A stretch of 12,139 nt of DNA from Bacillota bacterium (GCA_023435025.1 JAEYSE010000105.1:1-12139), one strand, 5' to 3'. Shown: positions 1 through 7,053, counted from the stretch's first letter. Made by a program: numbers and translations. Notes: generated from the letters alone by a model not told the origin.

Positions 1-186
1 TATTTTACGGGCCTCAATCGCGTGCGCTTTAAGCGCAAGGTGCTGCCGGGGGATACCATTGAGATCGAAAGCATACTCGTTAAGGAAAAAGCGCCCTTCT
101 TTTTTGCGGAGGCCACAGGCTATGTTGGGGGCGAGGTCGCGGTGAGCGCGGAGTTCTCCTTTATGCTGGAAAAGCAAGGAGAGTGA
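1..186 (+). CDS. fabZ: 3-hydroxyacyl-ACP dehydratase FabZ, C-terminal part (5' end outside window)
   Basis: An open frame enters from the left edge and ends with TGA at 184-186, giving the last 61 residues of a protein. The segment reads like the C-terminal half of the FabZ hot-dog fold: an N-R-V-R-F-K-R-K-V-L-P-G-D run followed by beta strands ending in A-E-F-S-F-M-L. FabZ removes water from 3-hydroxyacyl-ACP in each round of type II fatty acid elongation, in the cytosol. The catalytic H-F-P motif would lie upstream and is not visible. The gene stops 4 nt before accC, so the two are almost certainly co-transcribed. The identification rests on the short tail plus the adjacent acetyl-CoA carboxylase genes, which is a classic Bacillota fab cluster order. 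Confidence 0.88.
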   Translation, partial: YFTGLNRVRFKRKVLPGDTIEIESILVKEKAPFFFAEATGYVGGEVAVSAEFSFMLEKQGE

Positions 187-190
187 AGGC

Positions 191-1525
191 GTGTTTACAA
201 AAATATTGATTGCCAACCGCGGGGAGATTGCCGTGCGCATCATCCGCGCCTGCAAGGAAATGGGCATTTCCACCGTCGCCGTGTTTTCGGAGGCTGACCG
301 GGATGCGCTGCATGTCAACCTTGCGGATGAAAGCATCTGCATCGGCGCGCCGCGCGCAAAGGACAGCTATCTGAACATGTCCGCCATACTCTCTGCAGCC
401 GTCGTCACGGGGGCGGAGGCCATACATCCCGGCTATGGTCTGCTCTCCGAAAACGCGCGGTTTGCGGAGCTTTGCGCTTCCTGCGGCATCGCGTTTATCG
501 GCCCTTCCGCTGAAGTCATTTCGAAAATGGGGGATAAGAACGCCGCACGGCAGACCATGATTTCGGCCGGCGTGCCCGTCATTCCCGGAAGCAGCGTGCT
601 CGGTTCATTGGAGGAAGCGCACAAGGAAGCGGAGCGCATCGGCTACCCGCTTTTGATCAAAGCGCGCGCAGGTGGCGGCGGGCGGGGAATCCGGCTGGTG
701 GAGAAAAAGGAGCAGTTCGAAAAGGAATTCTACGCCGCGTCACAGGAAGCGGAAAGCGCGTTCGGGGATGGGGCTGTGTATTTGGAGAAATTCCTGTTTC
801 CCGTCAAGCATGTGGAAATGCAATTGATCTGCGACAAGCACGGCAACGCTGTAGCCTTAGGTGAGCGGGAATGCTCCGTGCAAAGAAAGAACCAAAAGCT
901 CATAGAAGAAAGCCCTTCTCCTGCGGTGGATGCGACCCTTCGCGCCAAAATGATGGAAACCTCCGTACGTGCGGCAAAGTCGGCAGGGTATGAAAATGCC
1001 GGGACAATCGAATACCTCCTTGACCGGGACGGCAATTATTATTTTATGGAAATGAATACCCGCCTTCAGGTGGAGCATCCGGTCACGGAAATGGTCACGG
1101 GCATCGACCTTGTCAAATGGCAAATCCGCGTGGCGGCGGGGCTGCCGCTGCAGTTTACGCAGGCGGATATCAGGCTTTCGGGCTGTGCAATCGAGTGCCG
1201 CATCAACGCGGAGGACCCCATGCACAATTTTAGGCCCAGCTGCGGCAAGGTAACGCTTTTACACATACCCGGCGGTCCCTGGGTGCGCTTTGATACGGCG
1301 CTCTATCAGGATTATGTGGTGCCGCCGTATTACGACAGCATGATCGCCAAGCTGATTGTCCACGCCAAGACGCGTGAGGAGGCCATCCGCAAGATGCAGG
1401 CCGCCCTGTGCGAGCTTGTGATTGAGGGCGTTTTCCATAACAGCGAGTTGCAGATGGAGATATTGCTTGACGAGCGTTTCCAGACGGGCATCTACACCAC
1501 CGACTTTATGGCGAACAGGGGGTAG
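191..1525 (+). CDS. accC: Acetyl-CoA carboxylase, biotin carboxylase subunit
   Basis: This 444-residue protein, full length for AccC, performs the ATP-dependent carboxylation of biotin on the carrier protein, the first half of the malonyl-CoA-forming reaction. It opens with F-T-K-I-L-I-A-N-R-G-E-I-A, the standard biotin carboxylase N-terminus. The ATP-grasp glycine loop G-G-G-G-R-G-I is at residues 161-167. The active-site stretch E-M-N-T-R-L-Q-V-E-H is at 287-296, with E287, N289, R291 and E295 matching the metal and bicarbonate-binding residues of the family. The start is GTG at 191; an AGGAG-like site overlaps the end of fabZ. The gap to accD is 3 nt. The biotin carrier protein gene (accB) is not in the window and is expected upstream of fabZ. 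A pyruvate or propionyl carboxylase subunit is unlikely given the accD and accA neighbours. Confidence 0.96.
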   Translation: MFTKILIANRGEIAVRIIRACKEMGISTVAVFSEADRDALHVNLADESICIGAPRAKDSYLNMSAILSAAVVTGAEAIHPGYGLLSENARFAELCASCGIAFIGPSAEVISKMGDKNAARQTMISAGVPVIPGSSVLGSLEEAHKEAERIGYPLLIKARAGGGGRGIRLVEKKEQFEKEFYAASQEAESAFGDGAVYLEKFLFPVKHVEMQLICDKHGNAVALGERECSVQRKNQKLIEESPSPAVDATLRAKMMETSVRAAKSAGYENAGTIEYLLDRDGNYYFMEMNTRLQVEHPVTEMVTGIDLVKWQIRVAAGLPLQFTQADIRLSGCAIECRINAEDPMHNFRPSCGKVTLLHIPGGPWVRFDTALYQDYVVPPYYDSMIAKLIVHAKTREEAIRKMQAALCELVIEGVFHNSELQMEILLDERFQTGIYTTDFMANRG

Positions 1526-1528
1526 CGC

Positions 1529-2398
1529 ATGCTCAAAAAAGATTTGTTTAAGAAACCCAAGAATCCGCTTGAAACCGGCGAACGCGTGCAGGAAGCAAAA
1601 AAGCCCGCCATCCCCGACGAACTATGCGTCAAATGCGGCTGCTGCAACGCCACGCTGTTTCAAAGCGAATTATACAATAACCATAAGGTCTGCCCACGCT
1701 GCGGCGCGTATTCCCGGTTGTGCGCGCGGGAGCGCATAGGGTTACTGTGTGACCCGAATACGTTTGAAGAAGCGTTTACGGGCCTTGTTGCGAGCGACCC
1801 GCTGCATTTTCCCGGCTACGAGGAGAAACTCAAGAAAGCCAGGGAGGAAAGCGGGGAAGAGGAGGCTGTCATCTGCGGCACCGCGCGTATCGGAGGGCTT
1901 CCTGTAGCGCTGTTCGTCATGGAACCCGGCTTCATGCTCGGCTCCATGGGTACGGCGCTGGGGGAGAAGGTCGCGCTTTTGTTTGAACTTGCAACACAAA
2001 AAGGCTTGCCGGTCATAGGCTTTACGGTTTCCGGCGGCGCGCGCATGCAGGAAGGCATCCTCTCATTGATGCAGATGGCCAAGACGAGCGGGGCGGTAAA
2101 GCTGCACAGCGACGGCGGCAACCTCTATATCTGCGTGTTGACCGATCCCACGACCGGCGGCGTGACCGCGAGCTTTGCCATGCAGGCGGATATCATACTT
2201 TCAGAGCCCAGGGCGCTCATCGGCTTTGCGGGGCCGCGCGTCATTGAGCAAACCATCCGTCAAAAGCTGCCCGAAGGCTTCCAGCGCGCGGAGTTTTTGC
2301 TGGAAAAGGGCTTCGTAGACGGCATTGTGGAGCGCAAAGAACTAAGACAGACGCTTTTGCATCTTCTCAGGCTCCACCAAAAGGAGGCTGTGATATGA
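1529..2398 (+). CDS. accD: Acetyl-CoA carboxylase carboxyltransferase subunit beta
   Basis: This 289-residue protein is the beta half of the carboxyltransferase, which moves the carboxyl group from carboxybiotin to acetyl-CoA. The N-terminal zinc ribbon is present: by alignment from memory with the E. coli protein, the ligands are C36, C39, C55 and C58, with extra cysteines at C33 and C38. The crotonase-fold part shows the S-G-G-A-R-M-Q-E-G loop, a CoA/biotin-site signature, and T-D-P-T-T-G-G-V-T-A-S-F. The ATG at 1529 follows a GGGGG-rich site at the end of accC. The stop codon overlaps the accA start in an ATGA arrangement, so the two subunits, needed in equal amounts, are probably translationally coupled. 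Length and motif content are normal. Confidence 0.95.
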   Translation: MLKKDLFKKPKNPLETGERVQEAKKPAIPDELCVKCGCCNATLFQSELYNNHKVCPRCGAYSRLCARERIGLLCDPNTFEEAFTGLVASDPLHFPGYEEKLKKAREESGEEEAVICGTARIGGLPVALFVMEPGFMLGSMGTALGEKVALLFELATQKGLPVIGFTVSGGARMQEGILSLMQMAKTSGAVKLHSDGGNLYICVLTDPTTGGVTASFAMQADIILSEPRALIGFAGPRVIEQTIRQKLPEGFQRAEFLLEKGFVDGIVERKELRQTLLHLLRLHQKEAVI

Positions 2399-3165
2399 GC
2401 GCGTTTGAAAAGCTGCAAACGGCCCGCGCCAACGGCAGGCCCACGGGATTGGATTTTATTAACGCCGTGATAGACGGTTTTGTGGAACTGCACGGGGACA
2501 GGCGCTTTGGGGACGATCGCGCAATCGTTTCTGGTATTGGCTACCTGAATGATTTACCCGTTACCGTCATTGCCTTGGAGAAGGGGCATGACACCAAGGA
2601 GAAGCTTTCCCGCAATTTCGGTTCGGCCCACCCGGAAGGGTATCGCAAGGCGCTCAGACAAATGAAGCTTGCGGAAAAGTTCAACCGTCCCATACTTTGC
2701 TTTGTGGATACCGCGGGCGCATACTGCGGCATAGAGGCGGAGGAGCGCGGGCAGGGGCAGGCCATCGCCGAAAACCTCATGGAGATGATGTGGCTTAAGG
2801 TGCCCGTACTTTCCGTGCTGATCGGCGAAGGCGGAAGCGGCGGGGCTTTGGCGCTTGCAGTCGCCAATGAGGTGTGGATGCTGCAAAACGCCGTGTATTC
2901 CGTCATTACGCCCGAAGGCTGCGCAAGCATACTCTGGAAAGACCCGGGTAAAACAAAAGAAGCCGCAGAAAGCCTGAAGCTGACGGCAGTGGATTTATAC
3001 GAGCTGCGCGTCATCGAACGCATCGTGTCCGAAGGGGAAATGATGTTTGACGAACTGAAGACGGCGCTGTATGATACCTTTTGTTCGCTTAAAACAAAGG
3101 ATGGGGAGCAATTAGCTAAGGCACGATACGCAAGATTTCGAAGCATAGGGGGAAGCGGAGCATGA
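2395..3165 (+). CDS. accA: Acetyl-CoA carboxylase carboxyltransferase subunit alpha
   Basis: This 256-residue alpha subunit pairs with AccD to form the carboxyltransferase heterotetramer. Recognisable family features are G-L-D-F-I-N near the N-terminus, H-G-D-R-R-F-G-D-D, the P-I-L-C-F-V-D-T-A-G-A-Y segment, and the oxyanion-type loop G-E-G-G-S-G-G-A-L-A-L. It is shorter than the roughly 319-residue E. coli AccA, mostly because it lacks the long N-terminal helical region; short forms are usual in Clostridia. An AGGAGG ribosome site sits at about 2381-2386 inside the accD end. The start overlaps the accD stop (ATGA), and its own stop overlaps the next gene's start in the same way. Confidence 0.95.
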   Translation: MSAFEKLQTARANGRPTGLDFINAVIDGFVELHGDRRFGDDRAIVSGIGYLNDLPVTVIALEKGHDTKEKLSRNFGSAHPEGYRKALRQMKLAEKFNRPILCFVDTAGAYCGIEAEERGQGQAIAENLMEMMWLKVPVLSVLIGEGGSGGALALAVANEVWMLQNAVYSVITPEGCASILWKDPGKTKEAAESLKLTAVDLYELRVIERIVSEGEMMFDELKTALYDTFCSLKTKDGEQLAKARYARFRSIGGSGA

Positions 3166-3989
3166 TCGCCATCGTAACAGACAGTACCATCTCCATCACA
3201 AGGGAGGAGGCCGAACGTCTGGGGGTATCCATCGTATCCGATCATTATAGCGTCAACGGCAGGACATACCTCGAAGGCTTTGCCGATGAAAACGGCGATT
3301 TTGAAGCCCGTATCTTCCGCGAGCCGGAAGTATGCAAGACATCGCAGCCTCCGGTTTCCGCATTTGTGCAGACGTTTGAGGAGCTGCGCCAAAGAGACAT
3401 GGAGGTATTGTGCATTGTCATTTCCTCCAGGTTAAGCGGCACCTATTCAAGCGCTTGTATCGCGGCGCGGGAGGTGGATCGTGCACATATCGCGGTGGTG
3501 GACTCGCTTTCCACCTCGGGTGGGTTGTGGCTGCTTGCAAAGGCCGCCCGAGATCTGATCGATGCGGGCGGCTCCCTGCAGGAAACGGCGGAAAAGCTTG
3601 AGGCCCTTCGGGATAAAACGGGCATCGTGTTCTCCGTCAACGATATGGCGGCGTTGCGCAGAAGCGGCAGGCTTGGCGTGGTGCCCCAGTCCGTGGGCAC
3701 GGTATTGAACATCCGTCCTGTGCTCATGTGCATCAAGGGCACGATTGTGGCGCGCGGTACGGCGCGCGGCACTGCGGAACGCGTGAAAGCTTTAATAAGC
3801 CGCGTGCCACAGAACGCCAAAGAAATCGTCGTCCACCATTTGGGGGAACGGGAAAGTGTGGAGCCGCTCTATCAGGCCGCGCTAAGGCGCTTTCCGGAAG
3901 CGCCTGTGCAGGTTGCAAAGCTGGGGCCGGTATTGGGCATCCATCTCGGCGCGGGTACCGTGGGCGTTTCCTGGATCACGAACTGGTAG
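3162..3989 (+). CDS. DegV family fatty-acid-binding protein (FakB-like)
   Basis: This 275-residue protein has the DegV fold. It begins I-A-I-V-T-D-S-T, has the family T-S-Q-P-P motif near residues 60-64, S-S-R-L-S-G-T-Y-S-S-A in the middle, a R-R-S-G-R-L-G stretch, and ends with G-I-H-L-G-A-G-T-V-G. DegV proteins bind a single fatty acid; the characterised FakB members present it to the kinase FakA, which makes acyl-phosphate for phospholipid synthesis. It begins in the accA stop codon (ATGA overlap), so it is the last gene of the fatty acid operon, and that context supports a lipid role. No fakA is visible here, so kinase partnership is inferred. Its 3' end overlaps the convergent mini-gene by 14 bp. 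There is no sign of truncation. Confidence 0.92.
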   Translation: MIAIVTDSTISITREEAERLGVSIVSDHYSVNGRTYLEGFADENGDFEARIFREPEVCKTSQPPVSAFVQTFEELRQRDMEVLCIVISSRLSGTYSSACIAAREVDRAHIAVVDSLSTSGGLWLLAKAARDLIDAGGSLQETAEKLEALRDKTGIVFSVNDMAALRRSGRLGVVPQSVGTVLNIRPVLMCIKGTIVARGTARGTAERVKALISRVPQNAKEIVVHHLGERESVEPLYQAALRRFPEAPVQVAKLGPVLGIHLGAGTVGVSWITNW

Positions 3990-4155
3990 CGTCTTTGCCG
4001 GAGCCTGCGGCCGAAATGAGCACAAGCTGATCGCCTATGGACGTATATAAAGCAGCAACCAAGTCGATTTCCTCTTGCGGCAGGCAGCTGGCCATCTGGA
4101 TTGCGATGAAGGTGGCAAGGAGCGCAAGCTCCGAGCCCGAACACTGGCACAACAT
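3976..4155 (-). CDS. Small DUF6774-like protein (59 aa), function unknown
   Basis: A 59-codon frame runs from ATG at 4155 to TGA at 3978-3976. Its core (residues 8-49) reads S-E-L-A-L-L-A-T-F-I-A-I then C-L-P-Q-E-E-I-D-L-V-A-A-L-Y-T-S-I-G-D-Q-L-V-L-I-S-A. This matches the pattern I remember for DUF6774 mini-proteins of Clostridia: E-L then a hydrophobic helix, a C or CL before E-E, L-x-A-A-x-x-T-Q-L-G-D-x-L-x-x-I. It is probably a two-helix protein; the role is unknown. The ribosome site is excellent (AGGAGG at 4163-4168, 7 nt before ATG). That site is also the inner arm of the terminator hairpin 4157-4199, and there is no room for a private promoter between hairpin and start. The gene overlaps the 3' end of the DegV gene by 14 bp. 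The family assignment is from memory of the pattern. Confidence 0.72.
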   Translation of the reverse strand: MLCQCSGSELALLATFIAIQMASCLPQEEIDLVAALYTSIGDQLVLISAAGSGKDATSS

Positions 4156-4156
4156 A

Positions 4157-4207
4157 AAAACCCCTCCTCATTGCAAAGTATGCAGTGAGAAGGGGTTTTG
4201 CTTTTTT
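4157..4207 (+). terminator. Bidirectional intrinsic terminator closing the fab/acc operon
   Basis: The stem pairs 4157-4175 with 4181-4199 around the loop AAGTA. There are 19 positions, with one C-A mismatch (4166/4190) and one G-T wobble (4171/4185). On the plus strand it is followed by GC and six T (4202-4207), an efficient terminator for the DegV end of the acc operon. On the minus strand the same hairpin ends in T5 just before the ATG of the 59-aa gene, so it may also attenuate transcripts coming from the HD-hydrolase gene. Confidence 0.9.
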
Positions 4208-4218
4208 ACAGTTATTCC

Positions 4219-4785
4219 TTAAACGGGCAGCGTACCCACCAGGCTTTGCATTGCGGCAAGCGTGCGCTCCAACAGCGTATCAAGCTCCCAGCCCAGCATG
4301 TCGGCGCCCTGGGCGATGACCTCGCGTGAGCAGCCCGCCGCAAATGCAGGCGTCTTGAACTTTTTTTTGACGGACTTTAATTCCATATCGGATACGCTTT
4401 TACTTGGCCGCATCAGGGCTGCAGCGCCGATGAGCCCCGTAAGCTCGTCCGTCGCGTAGAGTATCTTTTCCATGATATGCTCGGGCTTGATATCCACGGT
4501 GATTGCGTAGCCGTGGCTGGCCGTGGCGCGGACGATACCTTCGTCGATATCATGTTCCCGCATGATCTCCTGGCTCTTGATGCAGTGCTGATCCGGATAA
4601 AGGCCAAAATCTAGATCGTGCAGCAGGCCCACAACCGCCCAGTACTCCTCACGCTCCGGGTCGTATTCGCGTGCGAAATAACGCATGACGCCTGAGACGA
4701 TAGCGGCATGCTGCAGATGGAACGGGTCTTTGTTGTACTGGTTTAGCAGCGCTTCCGCTTGTTCCATGGTGGGGACGTAAGACAT
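4219..4785 (-). CDS. HD-domain (HDIG-type) phosphohydrolase, substrate unknown
   Basis: This 188-residue protein belongs to the HD superfamily of metal-dependent phosphohydrolases. The first metal histidine is H26 (H-L-Q-H-A-A), the HD doublet is H56-D57 in G-L-L-H-D-L-D-F, another histidine is H91 in S-H-G-Y, and a late aspartate D113 is in Y-A-T-D-E-L-T-G-L, giving the usual H...HD...H...D set. Such stand-alone HDIG proteins are common in Clostridia and their substrates are mostly undefined (nucleotides or phosphorylated metabolites). The ATG at 4785 has an AAAGGA site about 10 nt upstream. It lies 35 nt downstream of the pyridoxamine kinase gene and probably shares its promoter. Its stop is about 20 nt before the terminator hairpin. 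Confidence 0.85.
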   Translation of the reverse strand: MSYVPTMEQAEALLNQYNKDPFHLQHAAIVSGVMRYFAREYDPEREEYWAVVGLLHDLDFGLYPDQHCIKSQEIMREHDIDEGIVRATASHGYAITVDIKPEHIMEKILYATDELTGLIGAAALMRPSKSVSDMELKSVKKKFKTPAFAAGCSREVIAQGADMLGWELDTLLERTLAAMQSLVGTLPV

Positions 4786-4820
4786 GGTTCATAATTCCTT
4801 TCTGTAAAAATGGAATACTT

Positions 4821-5666
4821 TTATTTCAGCCCGAGCCTGTCAACAAGCATCGGAATTCCTTCCTCAAAATTCACGCCGAACCGGACGTCCGTTTTTGCGG
4901 CCTTGGTGCGCGCAATGCTTCCCACCGTGAAATCCACCGCGAGCTGAGTGGCGTCAGACAGCGGCATGTCGTGCAGCAGGCCGCTTAACAGCGCACTCGC
5001 AAACACGTCTCCCGTGCCGTGGTACATGCCCTCTATCCGCTCGCCGAACAGGAAGTCCAGTTTCTCGGTATGAGCGTCGTATGTTGCTGCGCCCAAGCGG
5101 CTTTCTTCAAAATAGACGCCGGTGAGCACAATGCGCTCCGGCCCCAAAGCCGCAAGCCGCTTAACAATGCTTTCCACGTGGTCTTTCGTATACGGGCCCT
5201 CAAAATAAGGTTCTCCCAGCAGCAGCGAGGCCTCCGTCATGTTGGGCACGATGCAGTCCGCCACGGCGCACAGCTTTCTCATGCCTTGCGGAAAGTTTTG
5301 CGGGAATATTTTATAAAGCTCGCCGTGATCCGCCATGACAGGGTCCACCAATACCAGAGTATCCTTTCCTTTCAGGCGGCGGAAGACTTCAATCATCAGG
5401 TCAATTTGTTGAAACGAGCCCAAAAATCCTGTATAGAGCGCGTCGAACCGGATGGGCAGCGTCTGCCAGTGGGAAACGACGGGAAGAATATCCTCCGTCA
5501 GGTCGTGGTAGGTAAACCCCGTGAAGCCGCCGGTATGCGTAGACAGCACTGCGGTGGGGATGACGCTTGTTTCAATGCCTGCGGCGGAGAGTATGGGAAG
5601 CGCCACGGTTAAGGAACATTTGCCGAAGCAGGAGATGTCGTGTATGGCTGCTACTCGTTTTTGCAT
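4821..5666 (-). CDS. Pyridoxamine/pyridoxal kinase (PdxY/PdxK-like, Bacillota type)
   Basis: This is a ribokinase-family vitamin kinase that phosphorylates pyridoxamine or pyridoxal with ATP to feed the PLP pool. Numbered from the ATG at 5666 (281 aa), it shows the N-terminal H-D-I-S-C-F-G-K-C-S-L-T, a V-D-P-V-M-A-D-H-G-E-L-Y segment at 107-118, P-N-M-T-E-A at 141-146, and the anion hole with catalytic base G-T-G-D at 217-220 (D220). The frame is open up to a TTG at 5687, which would add seven residues. I prefer the ATG because it starts right before the conserved beta strand and a GGAGG lies upstream at 5681-5685, although its 14-nt spacing is long. The TTG lacks its own good ribosome site. 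A hydroxymethylpyrimidine kinase role is the main alternative. Confidence 0.87.
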   Translation of the reverse strand: MQKRVAAIHDISCFGKCSLTVALPILSAAGIETSVIPTAVLSTHTGGFTGFTYHDLTEDILPVVSHWQTLPIRFDALYTGFLGSFQQIDLMIEVFRRLKGKDTLVLVDPVMADHGELYKIFPQNFPQGMRKLCAVADCIVPNMTEASLLLGEPYFEGPYTKDHVESIVKRLAALGPERIVLTGVYFEESRLGAATYDAHTEKLDFLFGERIEGMYHGTGDVFASALLSGLLHDMPLSDATQLAVDFTVGSIARTKAAKTDVRFGVNFEEGIPMLVDRLGLK

Positions 5667-5693
5667 GGGACTTCGCTTTTCCTCCAAAACTCG

Positions 5694-5709
5694 TCAGGAA
5701 TCATCCTGA
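5694..5709. promoter_or_regulatory. Perfect inverted repeat just downstream of the pyridoxamine kinase promoter
   Basis: TCAGGA (5694-5699) and TCCTGA (5704-5709) form perfect 6-bp arms around a 4-bp spacer. The repeat lies 12-13 bp downstream of the -10 box on the minus strand, right around or after the expected transcription start and before the ribosome site. It could be an operator that blocks initiation, or a small leader hairpin. No regulator is identified. Confidence 0.45.
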
Positions 5710-5721
5710 TTTCATACCGGT

Positions 5722-5750
5722 ATTATAGCAATTAATTACAGCGATGTACA
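5722..5750 (-). promoter_or_regulatory. Extended -10 sigma-A promoter for pyridoxamine kinase - HD hydrolase
   Basis: On the minus strand a perfect TATAAT -10 lies at 5727-5722, preceded by TGC (an extended -10). TGTACA at 5750-5745 serves as the -35 (4 of 6 matches) with a 17-nt spacer. The placement is about 55 nt upstream of the preferred ATG. Confidence 0.75.
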
Positions 5751-5785
5751 CCGGATAAAGCTGATTCATTCGGCGCGCTATTTCA

Positions 5786-6286
5786 TCAGTTTTCCTGGGA
5801 AATGTCGTACTGCAAAATGACGACGTCTCGACGCCGCTCGCTCAACGTGCCCACACCCCGCATGGTGCCCACCAGTATAAAGCCGTGCCGCTCATGAAAC
5901 GCGATGGAACGCTTGTTTTCGCCGTCAATCCACGCAGTCACCACGCTGAGCCCGTTGGCCTTCGCCCGCTCCAGCAGTGCCTGAAGCAGCCTTCCCCCCG
6001 CGCCCTGTCCTTCCCGGCCGGGGGCGGCATATACGCTGTTTTCTGCGGTGTAACGGTAGCCGGTATGCGGGCGAAAAACGGAAAGGGAGGCATATCCTAA
6101 AAGGATGCCGTCCTCCTCGGCGACCAGCGCCGCGTAAGGGGGCGTGCTATGGTCAAGGAACCAGGCACGCATCTGCTCGTCGGTCAATAGCCGCTTGTCC
6201 CAACTGTAATGCGTGTTCTGCCGGTAATGGTTCATCATGGCCTGTAAGGCGGCAAGATCGTCTTCGCGCACGTCACGTATCTGCAT
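5786..6286 (-). CDS. GNAT family N-acetyltransferase
   Basis: This 166-residue protein has a single GNAT fold. It begins I-R-D-V-R-E-D-D-L, typical of the family, and the acetyl-CoA pyrophosphate loop is visible as G-R-E-G-Q-G-A-G-G-R-L-L (motif A, R/Q-x-x-G-x-G/A), followed by N-K-R-S-I-A-F-H-E-R-H-G-F near the C-terminus (motif B). The last element resembles phosphinothricin-acetyltransferase-like members (N-x-x-S-I-x-L-H-E-x-x-G-F), which acetylate small amines or amino-acid analogues, but the substrate cannot be read from the sequence. The ATG at 6286 has a GGGGG site overlapping the tcdA stop region, 8 nt away, so it is the last gene of a three-gene unit. I see no clear terminator after it, so read-through into the kinase gene is possible. 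Confidence 0.87.
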   Translation of the reverse strand: MQIRDVREDDLAALQAMMNHYRQNTHYSWDKRLLTDEQMRAWFLDHSTPPYAALVAEEDGILLGYASLSVFRPHTGYRYTAENSVYAAPGREGQGAGGRLLQALLERAKANGLSVVTAWIDGENKRSIAFHERHGFILVGTMRGVGTLSERRRDVVILQYDISQEN

Positions 6287-6294
6287 GTATCCCC

Positions 6295-7053
6295 CTATGC
6301 CTTTTCGGCGATGTCCTTGATGACCTCTCCTGCTAAAATCAACCCCGCTACGGATGGCACAAACGCTACGCTGCCGGGCACCTGTCTACGGATGGTACAT
6401 TTGCGTTTGGTATCCGGCGGGCAGATGCAGTGCGTCTTGCAGCTGCTACTTTCATCCTCTATGGGGGTAAGCGCCTCTTCTTTGGAATATACCACCTTGA
6501 GCCCGGGGATGTTGCGCGCTCGGAGCTCCCTGCGCATGACGCGCGCCAGCGGGCATACCGACGTCTTGTAGATATCCGCCACCTCAAAGCGCGTGGGGTC
6601 GAGCTTGTTGCCGGCACCCATGGAACTGATGATAGGTACGTTCGCGGCATACGCCCGCTCCACGAGCAGCAGCTTGGAGGAGACGGTATCGATGGCGTCT
6701 ATGATATATGTATAGCGGGTAAAATCGTACTCGTCTGCATTCTCCTTGCCGTAAAAGCATTCGTTGGCTTCCACCTGACATTTGGGGTTGATGTCGAGTA
6801 TGCGCGCGCGCATGACCTCCACCTTCTTTTTGCCCACCGTGCTTCGCAAAGCGATCAGTTGTCGGTTGATGTTGGTGAGGCATACGCAATCGTCGTCAAA
6901 CAGCGAAATCGTGCCCACGCCGCTTCTTGCTAACGCCTCCGCAGCAAACGCGCCCACGCCGCCGATGCCAAACACCGCGACATGCGCGTTTGATAATTGA
7001 TCCATTGCCGCCTTGCCCAGCAGCAGCTCCGTCCGTGAAAAAGAATGCAGCAT
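6295..7053 (-). CDS. tcdA: tRNA threonylcarbamoyladenosine dehydratase TcdA (ThiF/E1-like)
   Basis: This 252-residue E1-like enzyme cyclises t6A37 in ANN-decoding tRNAs to ct6A, using ATP to activate the carboxyl group. The nucleotide-binding loop G-I-G-G-V-G is at 29-34, followed by D-D-D-C-V at 53-57, N-I-N-R-Q at 61-65, D-A-I-D at 119-122, and the C-terminal P-G-S-V-A-F-V-P-S-V-A-G signature. Length is normal for the family. Between residues 205 and 219 it has a cysteine-rich insert (C205, C209, C211, C219) that could bind a metal. The ATG at 7053 follows an AGAGGA site. It is 24 nt downstream of the DUF3343 gene and 8 nt upstream of the GNAT gene. A ThiF or MoeB role is less likely because the TcdA C-terminal signature is clear. 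Confidence 0.93.
   Translation of the reverse strand: MLHSFSRTELLLGKAAMDQLSNAHVAVFGIGGVGAFAAEALARSGVGTISLFDDDCVCLTNINRQLIALRSTVGKKKVEVMRARILDINPKCQVEANECFYGKENADEYDFTRYTYIIDAIDTVSSKLLLVERAYAANVPIISSMGAGNKLDPTRFEVADIYKTSVCPLARVMRRELRARNIPGLKVVYSKEEALTPIEDESSSCKTHCICPPDTKRKCTIRRQVPGSVAFVPSVAGLILAGEVIKDIAEKA

Noticed and set aside
2541..3392. A 283-codon open frame on the minus strand across accA and the DegV start
   Set aside because: It lies antisense to accA, whose motifs are intact. The product is rich in S, P, A and R with no family look, as expected of a shadow frame in GC-rich DNA.
3872..4171. A 99-codon minus-strand frame overlapping the DUF6774-like gene in another frame
   Set aside because: It starts inside the hairpin without a ribosome site, overlaps the DegV gene deeply and has a random-looking composition.
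4037..4222. A 61-codon plus-strand frame between the DegV gene and the HD-hydrolase gene
   Set aside because: It reads straight through the terminator hairpin and is antisense to the DUF6774-like frame, which has far better support.
4794..4816. ATTCC / GGAAT inverted repeat between the pyridoxamine kinase and HD-hydrolase genes
   Set aside because: Five pairs, A/T-rich, loop of 13; too weak to call a terminator or operator.
5019..5612. A 197-codon plus-strand frame antisense to the pyridoxamine kinase gene
   Set aside because: The kinase motifs on the opposite strand are complete; this frame has no ribosome site and no domain pattern.
6430..6933. A 167-codon plus-strand frame antisense to tcdA
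   Set aside because: tcdA is intact on the other strand; this is a shadow frame.
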